A stretch of 64,000 nucleotides of DNA from Desulfovibrio inopinatus DSM 10711. GTDB lineage: Bacteria; Desulfobacterota; Desulfovibrionia; Desulfovibrionales; Desulfovibrionaceae. The translations under genes and the position numbers were made by a program. The stretch is taken from positions 248,001-312,000 of the forward strand of contig NZ_AUBP01000002.1 in NCBI RefSeq assembly GCF_000429305.1, read 5' to 3'. The number at the start of each line of letters is the position of its first letter. Position 1 is the first letter of the stretch. The notes under the pieces were generated by a model. It was not told the origin of the DNA. It saw only the letters and a program-made list of their open reading frames with translations, and made no database searches. Of the stretch, positions 1-8,057 are shown one piece after another.

Positions 1-69
1 GTAAGAATCCCTTCCTTGGCACTATGCTGTTTTTCTTTGAATTTTCTCTTCATTTATGGAGGTTTTCCA

Positions 70-1194
70 ATGAATCCGCAAGACGTGAGCCGAAGGGATT
101 TTTTGTTGATGGGTGCTGTGACGACGGCTGCAGTGGTTGCGCTTCCGAAGTTCAGCCTGGCTGATGTTCGGCAAGTTTCCGTGTCCGACTGTATGGATAT
201 GTCACCGGAAGAAATGGCCCGTCAGTCCAAGCTGGTAACGGACAGCTACGCTTATCTCATGACAGCCATTGATTCCATTCAAGACCCCGCCCTGCGTAAA
301 TCTGTGAAAGACATCATTGAGAATCCCGCCCCTACGATGATGACGGGACTCATGGATCCGGCAGCGCGCAAAGATGCCTACGGCAAAATGCAGAGTATGG
401 GATTTGTGGAAAAAACCAGCGAAGCGGATTTCCTTCCAGCCGGCGATCCTCAAAAATCTCCGCAACCGTTTTTGAGCGCACCCGGAAGCGGATACACGAG
501 TCATCACGCCTATCCTGGGGGTGTCGTCACGCACACGGCCGCCAACGTGATGTTGTCTCAGGCCCTCTATGATGCCTATAAAAAAACATATGGTTTCGAT
601 ATGGACCGGGATGTCATCATTGCATCGCAAGTGCTGCACGACCTCCACAAACCCTGGGTATTCCAGTGGGGTGATAATGCTGAATCGCGTACCGAACATC
701 CTCTTGCCGGAACCGGTCAGCACCACCCGCTTGGTGTGGCGGAATCCATCCATCGCGGTCTGCCGGCGTCGGTCTGTGTGGCCCAGGCCTGTGCGCATAA
801 CCATCCGGGGTTTGCCAAGGACGAAGAAGGTCCGGTGAATTGGATTAAAGCAGCCTGCGCTCTTGTGGAGAAAGATCCTGTTGCTGCCGGCTTGTTGGCT
901 GAAGACGGCGCCACGTTGCCTGTTCCGCGTCAGATGGAAGGCTTCATTTGCCACCTCGGCGATCATGATTGGGTGCTCACCGTGCCTGCGGCCAAATGGA
1001 TGATTCCGGTTCTGGAAGAAGTCGCTGTGGAGTCCTACGGACTGAGCGAAGACGATCTGAAAGGACGCAAGTTCAACGCCCTGCGCAATTATGTCTTTTC
1101 GCAGGCAACGATCATGACTTTGTACAATATATACAGCGCCCAAGGTAAAGACGTTCTCAAAAAGACGGTATTTGAAATCGTCAAACCCGTCTAA
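70..1194 (+). CDS. Tat-exported HD-domain (metal-dependent phosphohydrolase-like) protein
   Basis: The 374-residue product begins with a twin-arginine signal (SRRDFLLMG at residues 7-15, then a short hydrophobic stretch), so it should be exported folded to the periplasm. The mature part has spaced His/Asp motifs of an HD fold: HHAYPGG with a downstream H, then HDLHK, then a His-rich GQHHPLG and an AHNHPG element. That suggests a metal-dependent hydrolase, but the substrate cannot be read. The start at 70 is chosen over one 18 codons upstream because GGAGG lies 8 bases before it and the Tat motif then sits at the N terminus. It is monocistronic as far as can be seen. Confidence 0.75.
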   Translation: MNPQDVSRRDFLLMGAVTTAAVVALPKFSLADVRQVSVSDCMDMSPEEMARQSKLVTDSYAYLMTAIDSIQDPALRKSVKDIIENPAPTMMTGLMDPAARKDAYGKMQSMGFVEKTSEADFLPAGDPQKSPQPFLSAPGSGYTSHHAYPGGVVTHTAANVMLSQALYDAYKKTYGFDMDRDVIIASQVLHDLHKPWVFQWGDNAESRTEHPLAGTGQHHPLGVAESIHRGLPASVCVAQACAHNHPGFAKDEEGPVNWIKAACALVEKDPVAAGLLAEDGATLPVPRQMEGFICHLGDHDWVLTVPAAKWMIPVLEEVAVESYGLSEDDLKGRKFNALRNYVFSQATIMTLYNIYSAQGKDVLKKTVFEIVKPV

Positions 1195-1382
1195 TTCTGC
1201 ACGTTCACAACGCTTTCACGCGCTCTTTTCCTCTTTTCTTCGATACGGATGAACATTCACGCTGCATGAGGTCATCGATTGCGTCTCCACGGTGAAATCC
1301 TTGATTCACCCTGGAGGCGCAACCTCCTGCGTATGATGCTGTCCGCTTTGCTTGGGTGAACGAAATGGCGTATACGTCGTGA

Positions 1383-2345
1383 ATGGACATACGAGCACAA
1401 ATTCTTCGCCAACTTGACGCCATGGCCGTGAACGAGGGCACAACCGAAACCGTTCTGGATGAAGTCACGTTCTATCGGGCAAGTCAATATATGCCCAAGC
1501 AACCCTTGATTTATAGCCAGGGGTTTTGCATTGCTCTCCAGGGCTTTAAGGCCTGTTATTTCGGTGGGAATGTGCTGACGTATGGCCACGACCAATATCT
1601 TGTGGTGCCAACCATTCTTCCGGCGAAGGCCGAAGTATTTCCGGAAGATGGGAAACCGTTACTTGCGATCTCCATTGCCATTGACCACGAGTATGTTCAT
1701 GACATTCTTGATGCTATGGGGAATGCGTATCCCTATCAAGATCGTGCTGTTCCGGGCATTCCTATGGCCTATTTGGAATCGTTTTCCGATGATCTGCTTG
1801 ATCCGCTTTGGCGTCTCTTGCAAAGTCTCGGCAGTCGGGGCGAAGCCGAGATATTGGCTAAACCGGCCATTCGAGAGGTCTACTATCGGGCTTTACTCGG
1901 CGCAAATGGGCATATTCTCGCTTCGGTTGCCCGGAGTGAATCGCATTATGATCGGATTTGTCAGGTGTTGCGCGATATGCATGACAACTATGCCACTCCG
2001 ATCGATGTGACGGCATTGGCCACGAACGTGAATATGAGTGCCCGAGCGTTTTACAAACATTTCAAGGCGGTGACGTCGCTCACCCCGGTGCAATATCTCA
2101 AACGTATCCGGCTGGAAAAAGCACGGCATTTCCTCGTGGCACATGGTCAGCGTGTGAGTGTCGCCGCGCAATATGTCGGCTATGAAAGTGTTTCTCAGTT
2201 CAGCCGCGAGTTCAAACGTCACTTCGGATACCCGCCGCGAGAAGCTCTACAGCGAAATGCCACAGTATTGCATGCTGAGAAATCTTCGGGCCGTGAATGC
2301 GTGGAGAATTTCAGGCGATCAGGTACACTTTGTGTGCAGGAATAG
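1383..2345 (+). CDS. AraC family regulator, YqhC-like (AraC_N plus AraC HTH)
   Basis: A 320-residue protein with an N-terminal AraC_N-type effector domain (about residues 20-170) and a C-terminal double helix-turn-helix (about 205-300; MSARAFYKHFKAVTSLTPVQ, then VGYESVSQFSREFKRHFGYP). This matches the YqhC group of regulators. In E. coli YqhC activates the aldehyde reductase gene yqhD, and here the next gene is an iron-containing alcohol dehydrogenase on the same strand, so control of that neighbour is a reasonable inference. No clear ribosome binding site precedes the ATG. A short in-frame truncation of the start cannot be excluded. Confidence 0.85.
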   Translation: MDIRAQILRQLDAMAVNEGTTETVLDEVTFYRASQYMPKQPLIYSQGFCIALQGFKACYFGGNVLTYGHDQYLVVPTILPAKAEVFPEDGKPLLAISIAIDHEYVHDILDAMGNAYPYQDRAVPGIPMAYLESFSDDLLDPLWRLLQSLGSRGEAEILAKPAIREVYYRALLGANGHILASVARSESHYDRICQVLRDMHDNYATPIDVTALATNVNMSARAFYKHFKAVTSLTPVQYLKRIRLEKARHFLVAHGQRVSVAAQYVGYESVSQFSREFKRHFGYPPREALQRNATVLHAEKSSGRECVENFRRSGTLCVQE

Positions 2346-2470
2346 GCACGTTTTTGGCGGAATCTTACCTTCCCCTTTGTTGTCGATCGTTTTAAAAAAT
2401 GCAGCATACTCAGCGAACTCAGAGTATGGGTTCGCGCAATACATGCCCACGACATGACAAGGAGAAATCC

Positions 2471-3616
2471 ATGCAGAGCTTTGACTATTACATCCCGACG
2501 AAAATTTTGTTTGGTCCCGGCAAACTCAATCAGCTCGCCACGGAAAAATTACCCGGTAAAAAAGCGTTGATTGTCATTTCAAATGGAACATCCATGCGGA
2601 AGTATGGCTATTTGGAGCGCGTTCAGGCGCTGCTGGCCGAGCAGGGAGTAGAATCCGTGGTCTACGATAAGATTCTTCCCAATCCTATTGTGGAGCACGT
2701 TATGGAAGGTGCCGCCGTTGCCAAAGACAATCAGTGTGATTTTGTCATTGGACTTGGGGGCGGGTCTTCTATCGATACGGCAAAGTCCATTGCCATTATG
2801 GCCGTGAATCCCGGACATTATTGGGATTATATCCACGGCGGCAGCGGCAAGGGACAACCTGTAGCCAATGGTGCATTGCCTATTGCTGCGATTACGACAA
2901 CCGCCGGGACCGGGACCGAAGCCGATCCCTGGACTGTTATTACGAACAAGGATGAGAAAATCGGTTTTGGAGATTTGTCTTGCACGTTTCCCGTCTTGTC
3001 TGTGGTGGATCCGGAACTCATGGTGTCGGTGCCCCCGCAACTGACTGCCTATCAGGGGTTTGATGCGTTTTTCCATGCGGCCGAAGGCTATATCGCCAAT
3101 ATCGCCACACCGGTGAGCGATATTTACGCGCTGGAAAGCATCCGTCTGTTGAATGAATATTTACCTCGGGCCGTCAAGGATGGCAGCGACATGGAAGCAC
3201 GCGGATATGTGGCGCTGGCGAATACGCTATCCGGTATGGTGGAATCGACATCAAGTTGCACGTCTGAACACTCTCTGGAACATGCGTTGAGTGCGTTTCA
3301 TCATAATCTGACCCACGGTGCCGGGCTTATTATGTTGTCGAAAGCGTATTTCGGACATTTCGCTACAAAAGTTCCAGATCGCGTCAGCACGATGGCCAAA
3401 GTCATGGGACATGACGATTTTATCGAAGCCCTCGGTGCGTTGCAGGAACAATGCGGCGTGGCCGATCTGAAAATGTCCGACTTCGGTGTCAAAGAAGATG
3501 AACTCGAAGCCATCGCCAAGAATGCGCGAGAAACCATGGGGTTCCTGTTTACACTTGATCCGGTGGCCCTGACCGAAGACGACGCGTTGGCTATTCTGCG
3601 AGCGTCCTACAGGTAG
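2471..3616 (+). CDS. Iron-containing (group III) alcohol dehydrogenase
   Basis: This 381-residue cytoplasmic NAD(P)-dependent oxidoreductase has the family nucleotide motif GLGGGSSIDTAKS near residue 95. It also has the iron-binding aspartate/histidine set in the C-terminal half (FHAAEGY, SEHSLEHALSAFHH, THGAGL). Family members interconvert alcohols and aldehydes such as propanediol, butanol or lactaldehyde; the substrate here is unknown. The start at 2471 follows AAGGAGA by 6 bases and is preferred over an upstream ATG in the long frame. It lies 125 bp downstream of the YqhC-like regulator and is followed by a strong hairpin. Confidence 0.92.
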   Translation: MQSFDYYIPTKILFGPGKLNQLATEKLPGKKALIVISNGTSMRKYGYLERVQALLAEQGVESVVYDKILPNPIVEHVMEGAAVAKDNQCDFVIGLGGGSSIDTAKSIAIMAVNPGHYWDYIHGGSGKGQPVANGALPIAAITTTAGTGTEADPWTVITNKDEKIGFGDLSCTFPVLSVVDPELMVSVPPQLTAYQGFDAFFHAAEGYIANIATPVSDIYALESIRLLNEYLPRAVKDGSDMEARGYVALANTLSGMVESTSSCTSEHSLEHALSAFHHNLTHGAGLIMLSKAYFGHFATKVPDRVSTMAKVMGHDDFIEALGALQEQCGVADLKMSDFGVKEDELEAIAKNARETMGFLFTLDPVALTEDDALAILRASYR

Positions 3617-3648
3617 AGAAAAGAATAGAGAGAAGAAGCCTCCGGCGG

Positions 3649-3680
3649 CTCAAGAAACTTTTTGGAAAAAGTTTCTTGAG
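3649..3680. repeat. Perfect hairpin (15-bp arms, 2-nt loop), terminator or REP-like repeat
   Basis: Arms CTCAAGAAACTTTTT (3649-3663) and its exact complement (3666-3680) are separated by GG. The hairpin is preceded by gcctccggcggc. It lies 32 bp after the alcohol dehydrogenase stop. The cctccggcggc flank plus A/T-centred hairpin resembles an intergenic repeat I recall from Desulfovibrio genomes. It may also end the dehydrogenase transcript. Confidence 0.6.
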
Positions 3681-3800
3681 AATCTTCAAAAACTTTAGCG
3701 GGTTGAATATAAACATCGACGTAGAAGTCGGTGTGTTCAGCAATCTGGAGAGTTCGATAGAAACTGAATATGCTCGACACCAGAGTGTTGTTTTTTATCA

Positions 3801-3839
3801 CCACACAGGCCTGGGAGTGCAGACTTCCGGGCCGTGTGG
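3801..3839 (-). terminator. Imperfect hairpin at the 3' end of the MarR gene
   Basis: CCACAC (3801-3806) pairs with GTGTGG (3834-3839), and the inner GGCC/AGT segments pair with small mismatches. It lies just past the MarR stop at 3845. No T-tract follows on the minus strand, so its strength as an intrinsic terminator is doubtful. Confidence 0.35.
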
Positions 3840-3844
3840 TTGGC

Positions 3845-4378
3845 TTACGGTTTTCCCTTCCGGAATCCTTTACCACCACCTCGGCGGGGATGGTCACGAT
3901 GCCCTCTACCACGTCCACGCCCTCGGCATGAGGGGCCTTCGGCATCGCAGTTGTTTTTCAGTGATGTGACGAGTTTTTCTAATATTGCGCCAAGTTGGCG
4001 GCGTTCTTCATCGTCCAGACCATTGAAAAGGCTTGCCGGTGTGACATCGTCTTCAGTTTGTCCCGGTATTGCGGCCTGCGGTGTTGCCGAAATGATGAAC
4101 CGTCGTTTGTCTGTTTCGTCGCGTTCTCGGGAAATGAAACCATGGCGTTCTAATTTGGCAAGCACTTCGCTGAGCGACGACGAACGAACGTCGAGCATTT
4201 CCAGTAAATCACCCTGATTAATGGGGCCTTGCTCTCGAATGATGGACAACACGCGCCCCTGAGCATGGTGCGCGTGGTCCCGTCGGTGGAACGCACGCGC
4301 CATATATCTGGAAACGTTCTGAAACTGTTCGATCAATGTCGCGTTATCCGGTATGACCGGTGAGCCATAATTCGACAT
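3845..4378 (-). CDS. MarR family regulator with an Arg/Gly-rich C-terminal tail
   Basis: A 177-residue winged-helix protein. Residues 40-105 carry the MarR DNA-binding fold (INQGDLLEMLDVRSSSLSEV recognition region, then the beta-wing with ERDETDKRRFIISAT). Residues from about 150 to the end form an unusual basic tail rich in RG, H and GK, which ordinary MarR proteins lack. The ATG follows AAGGAGG by 6 bases. The gene lies 12 bp downstream of a small His/Gly/Arg/Cys-rich gene in the same orientation, and both probably share the promoter near 4756-4783. The ligand is unknown. Confidence 0.85.
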   Translation of the reverse strand: MSNYGSPVIPDNATLIEQFQNVSRYMARAFHRRDHAHHAQGRVLSIIREQGPINQGDLLEMLDVRSSSLSEVLAKLERHGFISRERDETDKRRFIISATPQAAIPGQTEDDVTPASLFNGLDDEERRQLGAILEKLVTSLKNNCDAEGPSCRGRGRGRGHRDHPRRGGGKGFRKGKP

Positions 4379-4390
4379 ATCGAATCCTCC

Positions 4391-4702
4391 TTACTGATTC
4401 CGCAAAGCCGATGCGGCATAGGCCTTGCCTTTTTTGCAGGCCGGAGCATCGAGCGGGCAATGGTTTTCGCAGAGCGGACAACGGGCTTGTTCGAATACGC
4501 CGAATTCCTCTGTTTCCGGGGCCATTGTGATGACATCGTTTTCTTGTTCACGCGTGAATGTGTTTCGATGCCAAGGTGGTGGGCTATCGCAACGTCGTGC
4601 GTGTCGTCGCCCGCCTTGGCCGCGTCCGCGTTTTTGCCCCATGTGTCCATGGTGATGATTTTGTCCACGACGTCCTTGGTGTTCTTTACATCGTCCAAAC
4701 AT
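4391..4702 (-). CDS. Small His/Gly/Arg-rich protein with a C-terminal Cys cluster
   Basis: A 103-residue product. Residues 1-45 are dense in H, G, R and Q; residues 75-95 carry the cluster CPLCENHCPLDAPACKKG, i.e. four Cys with CxxC spacing plus a His. This looks like a Zn or Fe-S ligand set, but no enzyme family is recognised. The ATG at 4702 has AGGAG 7 bases upstream. A 121-residue frame overlaps it almost completely; I prefer this one because of the ordered Cys motif, the ribosome binding site and the tight 12-bp spacing to the MarR gene. It may be a metal- or redox-sensing partner of that regulator (inference). Confidence 0.6.
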   Translation of the reverse strand: MFGRCKEHQGRRGQNHHHGHMGQKRGRGQGGRRHARRCDSPPPWHRNTFTREQENDVITMAPETEEFGVFEQARCPLCENHCPLDAPACKKGKAYAASALRNQ

Positions 4703-4733
4703 ATGTAACTCCTGGGTTGAAATTAAAATGAAA

Positions 4734-4741
4734 AGGTACCT
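4734..4741. promoter_or_regulatory. AGGTACCT palindrome, downstream putative MarR operator
   Basis: An 8-bp perfect palindrome 15 bp downstream of the predicted -10 of the MarR operon. An identical copy lies 57 bp away on the other side of the promoter. The operator role is inferred from the placement. Confidence 0.45.
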
Positions 4742-4755
4742 AACTATTTGATGAG

Positions 4756-4783
4756 AGAATATGGATAAACTGGAGGATGTCAA
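4756..4783 (-). promoter_or_regulatory. Sigma-70-type promoter of the Cys-cluster/MarR operon
   Basis: Reading the minus strand, TTGACA (4783-4778) and TATTCT (4761-4756) are 16 bp apart. They lie upstream of the ATG at 4702 with its AGGAG. The pair is bracketed by two AGGTACCT palindromes. Confidence 0.55.
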
Positions 4784-4789
4784 GGTGTG

Positions 4790-4799
4790 AAGGTACCTT
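4790..4799. promoter_or_regulatory. AAGGTACCTT palindrome, upstream putative MarR operator
   Basis: A 10-bp perfect palindrome just upstream of the predicted -35 (TTGACA at 4783-4778). It shares the AGGTACCT core with 4734-4741 at a spacing of 57 bp. Confidence 0.45.
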
Positions 4800-4971
4800 T
4801 TTATTTTGTTATGAACAGAGACAGGATAAAGATAAGTTATATTAGTTAGTTGCAGTATGTTTAAAGAGAGAAAATGAGATTTTGTAGGCGGAGACTTTGC
4901 ACACGACGGCGATGAAGTTGAGCTATATTTGCTGAGTTCATCGCACGTCATATGCATTGAAAAACAGAAAG

Positions 4972-6126
4972 CTATGCAATCTCCCGTTGCTGATGCTTTG
5001 CATATTCGTAGGGAATGAACTGGACAAACAGCAGCGAACAGACACTGAGCATGGCTCCGCCGACGAAAATCCAAGAGGGGTGGAACGTCCACGCCAAGCC
5101 ACCGAGAACGGGAATGATGACGGCCGCGATATGATTGATGGTACCACCGACGGCCATTGATGAGGCGATGTCCTCTTTGTCGCCGATTTTTTGGAAGAAT
5201 GTATTGATAGCCAGAGAGAAATTAAACACAAGATGGTCGACAATATACATGAGTATAACGAGCCACTTGCTGTCGCTGTATGCGTAAACCAAAAAGACAA
5301 CAATGAGGCTGAGATATTCCACAGAAAGAACCTTACGTTCACCCAATGCGTTGACGGCTTTTCCGATGAGGGGATTGGCGAACATAGCGACAATGTTGTT
5401 CACAATGAACAAGACGGTGACTTCTTGAATGGTGAATTTGAACTTGATGACGAGAAGAAAGACGGCAAATGCAACAAAAATTTGCCGACGAGCTCCGGAT
5501 AAGAATGTCAGAATATAATAGAGCCAATACTTGCGTTTCAACACCATTTTTTTGTGTTGCACCGTGGCATTGACATTTTTTGGATGGAGAAATGTGCCGA
5601 AGAGACCACCAAGAATAACGATGACTCCAATCCAAATGAACATGTTGGTATAGGACATATAATCGGAAACACAAAAAATAATGGCACCGACAAAGATGTT
5701 GACGATGGCATTGACGCCTCGCAGCCTTCCAAGAACAATCGGTGCCTGGCGGAGATCAAAGTATTGCAGTGTCAATGATTGATTGAGCGCCAAGTAGGAA
5801 TGAATACCGAAAGAGATGATGAGCGTCGTGAACACGATGCCGTAGAAACTCGGCATAAATCCGACAAGAGAAATGCCGATCCCCATAAACGCAACAGAGA
5901 GCGCGGCGAGTTTGTGCTCACTTATGGTGAGCAAGAGATAGACAATGAAAAAAGTCAGCAACCCGGGAACTTCGCGGATAGACTGGATAATACCCATTTC
6001 TTGCCCGCTGATGTGGGCTATTTCCACCGCAAAGTTGTTGTAAAGCGTTCGCCACCCCTGAAACCCAAAGGCCGTGGCAACAGTGAGAATGAACAAATAC
6101 AAATACATACGATTCTTGAGATTCAT
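4972..6126 (-). CDS. MFS transporter
   Basis: A 384-residue polytopic inner-membrane protein with about 12 hydrophobic helices and a central loop rich in Lys (HKKMVLKRKYW) typical of major facilitator permeases. The N-terminal half includes GFQGWRTLYNNFAVEI and REVPGLL. Neither substrate nor direction of transport can be inferred. The ATG at 6126 has only a weak purine stretch upstream. The gene is monocistronic and codirectional with the cyclase gene at 6480-7319, with 353 bp between them. Confidence 0.85.
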   Translation of the reverse strand: MNLKNRMYLYLFILTVATAFGFQGWRTLYNNFAVEIAHISGQEMGIIQSIREVPGLLTFFIVYLLLTISEHKLAALSVAFMGIGISLVGFMPSFYGIVFTTLIISFGIHSYLALNQSLTLQYFDLRQAPIVLGRLRGVNAIVNIFVGAIIFCVSDYMSYTNMFIWIGVIVILGGLFGTFLHPKNVNATVQHKKMVLKRKYWLYYILTFLSGARRQIFVAFAVFLLVIKFKFTIQEVTVLFIVNNIVAMFANPLIGKAVNALGERKVLSVEYLSLIVVFLVYAYSDSKWLVILMYIVDHLVFNFSLAINTFFQKIGDKEDIASSMAVGGTINHIAAVIIPVLGGLAWTFHPSWIFVGGAMLSVCSLLFVQFIPYEYAKHQQREIA

Positions 6127-6479
6127 GGGGAGACACCCTTGTTAAGGAGGCTGAATATATGGATATATGAGGCAGTCTCGAAAAAGAAAGAAGTCGAAAG
6201 TGGCTTCCTGAGGCTGGGTCCACGTTGTATACCCTGGCTCATCCGGGTTTTTCAATGTTTTTTCTGACAGAAAATGGGCTGGAAGAGCACTTCTACAACG
6301 CGCGATTCATTGATGTATTCTTGAAGTACGGAGGAGTGTTCTGAATATATGCGCTAGGAGCGTAGAGTATAACGCGATATTCTACGCTCCTAGACTTTAT
6401 AGTTGTGATACAACATTTTCTCTACAGTAATAAATGAAAGAATTGTATCTATACTATACGTATGAAAGTTTTGTCTTTT
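6127..6479. other. Intergenic stretch with one strong inverted repeat
   Basis: This lies between the MFS gene and the cyclase gene, both on the minus strand. It holds the inverted repeat at 6354-6393. No further gene, promoter consensus or repeat is convincing. Confidence 0.5.
6354..6393. terminator. Inverted repeat with 13-bp perfect arms
   Basis: CTAGGAGCGTAGA (6354-6366) is exactly complementary to 6381-6393, with a 14-base loop. It lies 87 bp beyond the cyclase stop, so it may end that transcript. No T-run follows on either strand. Confidence 0.45.
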
Positions 6480-7319
6480 CTATGGTGCAGGAAGAAATCC
6501 AAGCACTGTAGCAGGCGATCCGGAACCCCCGGCGTCACGAATACCGCCAACCACGATCCATGCACCTTTTGGGGGTAACTGCTCCAGTCCGGCTAGATTC
6601 TCCAGATGAATACGATTGTCTTGTAATAGTGCTGTATTGGTCGCATAGGTTTCATCCGAACCGGGATCGACGCCGTGGGTATCAATGCCGAGACCGCCGA
6701 TGTGGCGATGTTTTATGAGCCATTGCGTCGCCTCAATACCAATGCCGGGATAATGCATCACGTCATCTGCATCGGCGTTGAAAAACGCTTTCGGGTCGTT
6801 CCATCGATCCTGCCACCCTGTGAAGGCAATAACCATAGCATGCTCGGGGATAGGGCCATTGGTTCTTTCATATGCGCGCACATCATCCAGCGTCAGGGCA
6901 TAGTCTGGGTTTTTGGCAGCCTGAGCACGAATATCAATAACGGCTGCAGGAAACACAAACGATGTTGCCGGAACCTTATCAGCGGTGGCTCCATCGGTAT
7001 GGAAATGCGACGGCGCGCCCCAGTGGGTACCGGAATGTTCCCCCATCATGATCGAATGCAAGGCAAACCCATCTTTTTCTACGTTAAAAAGCGGCTTGAA
7101 TTCCGGGGTGGGGTCGCCGGGAAAAATCGGCATGTCGACGGTATTGACGTGACTAAGGAAGACAACATGGCTGAATGCCTGCTGCATTTGCTGTGGTGTC
7201 AGAGATGGGCCGCCTGCAGCGTGGGCTACTCCTCCCCAGCAGCTTACAAGCACCGCGATAAATACTGTAATAGTCCATAAAGATTGTACATATTCACTTA
7301 TTAGGGAAAGAACACCCAT
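6480..7319 (-). CDS. Secreted cyclase/kynurenine-formamidase-like hydrolase
   Basis: A 279-residue protein with an N-terminal Sec signal (hydrophobic TITVFIAVLVS ending near AHA, residue about 36). The Cyclase family metal motif appears as HSGTHWGAPSHF; the canonical pattern is HxGTHxDxPxH, so the aspartate is replaced by Gly here, as in some subgroups. A C-terminal GIDTHGVDPG stretch is also typical. Family members hydrolyse amides or lactones with a divalent metal; the substrate is unknown and the location is extracytoplasmic. The start at 7319 has AGGAG 9 bases upstream and places the signal peptide at the N terminus. It is divergent from the acetyltransferase gene. Confidence 0.85.
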   Translation of the reverse strand: MGVLSLISEYVQSLWTITVFIAVLVSCWGGVAHAAGGPSLTPQQMQQAFSHVVFLSHVNTVDMPIFPGDPTPEFKPLFNVEKDGFALHSIMMGEHSGTHWGAPSHFHTDGATADKVPATSFVFPAAVIDIRAQAAKNPDYALTLDDVRAYERTNGPIPEHAMVIAFTGWQDRWNDPKAFFNADADDVMHYPGIGIEATQWLIKHRHIGGLGIDTHGVDPGSDETYATNTALLQDNRIHLENLAGLEQLPPKGAWIVVGGIRDAGGSGSPATVLGFLPAP

Positions 7320-7453
7320 GGTGAAAGCTCCTGTGCTGTTGCTAAAATGAAAATGGTGCCCAAAGTTTGTTGGGGCATATCTCGTTTTTTCGTATACATA
7401 CTGCATCCCAAGGTGCTTTGTCGAACATCCACCACGAAGGAGTGAGGTCTCTT

Positions 7454-8026
7454 ATGACAGAAAAAGAGAACATGATTGCTGGGCGACTCTACGATGCTTC
7501 AGATCCCGAGCTTGTCGCCGCACGTCTCGCTTGTCGGAAGTTGTTGCATGCCTTCAACCATGCCGCACCGGAAGAGGCGGAACTTCGCCAGGATATTCTT
7601 GGGCAACTGCTCGGGGGGATGGGTGAGCGGATTGAAATTACTCCACCGTTTTATTGTGACTATGGGTTCAATATTACTCTGGGAAACAATGTGTATATGA
7701 ATTTCAATTGCATTATTCTCGATCCCGCGCCTGTGCTTATTGAGGATAATGTCATGTTCGGTCCGTCGGTCTCGCTCTATACAGCAACCCATCCGGTTGA
7801 GGTGGTGGAACGCCTGAAGGGGCCGGAACTCGGCACGCCGATCACGATTCGGGAAAATGCCTGGATCGGCGGTGGAGCTATTCTTTGTCCCGGTGTGACC
7901 GTGGGGCGCAATGCCGTTGTTGCTGCGGGTGCCGTAGTGACCAAAGATGTTCCGGATAATGTCGTTGTCGGCGGCAATCCGGCGCGTATCATCAAGCACC
8001 TTGATGGGGATGGAGAGAAGAAATAA
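7454..8026 (+). CDS. Maltose/galactoside O-acetyltransferase family protein
   Basis: A 190-residue acetyl-CoA-dependent left-handed beta-helix enzyme. The N-terminal Mac domain (MIAGRLYDASDPELVAARLA) is followed by hexapeptide repeats (ITLGNNVYMNFNCIILD, IGGGAILCPGVTVGRNAVVA). The catalytic His lies in YTATHPV, and the C-terminal VVVGNPARII-like element is present. Such enzymes acetylate sugars or related acceptors in the cytoplasm. The ATG at 7454 has AAGGAGTGAGG upstream and gives the usual family length. It is the divergent neighbour of the secreted cyclase. Confidence 0.92.
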   Translation: MTEKENMIAGRLYDASDPELVAARLACRKLLHAFNHAAPEEAELRQDILGQLLGGMGERIEITPPFYCDYGFNITLGNNVYMNFNCIILDPAPVLIEDNVMFGPSVSLYTATHPVEVVERLKGPELGTPITIRENAWIGGGAILCPGVTVGRNAVVAAGAVVTKDVPDNVVVGGNPARIIKHLDGDGEKK

Positions 8027-8057
8027 CAGGCTGTTTTTACATCGCAAAGCCACGACG

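Noticed and set aside
202-1143. Long open frame (313 codons) on the minus strand
   Set aside because: Lies entirely opposite the Tat/HD gene, with no ribosome binding site or known motif; a shadow of the coding strand.
4333-4698. 121-codon minus-strand frame overlapping the Cys-cluster gene
   Set aside because: Overlaps the MarR start and lacks motifs; the frame with the ordered Cys cluster and AGGAG was preferred.
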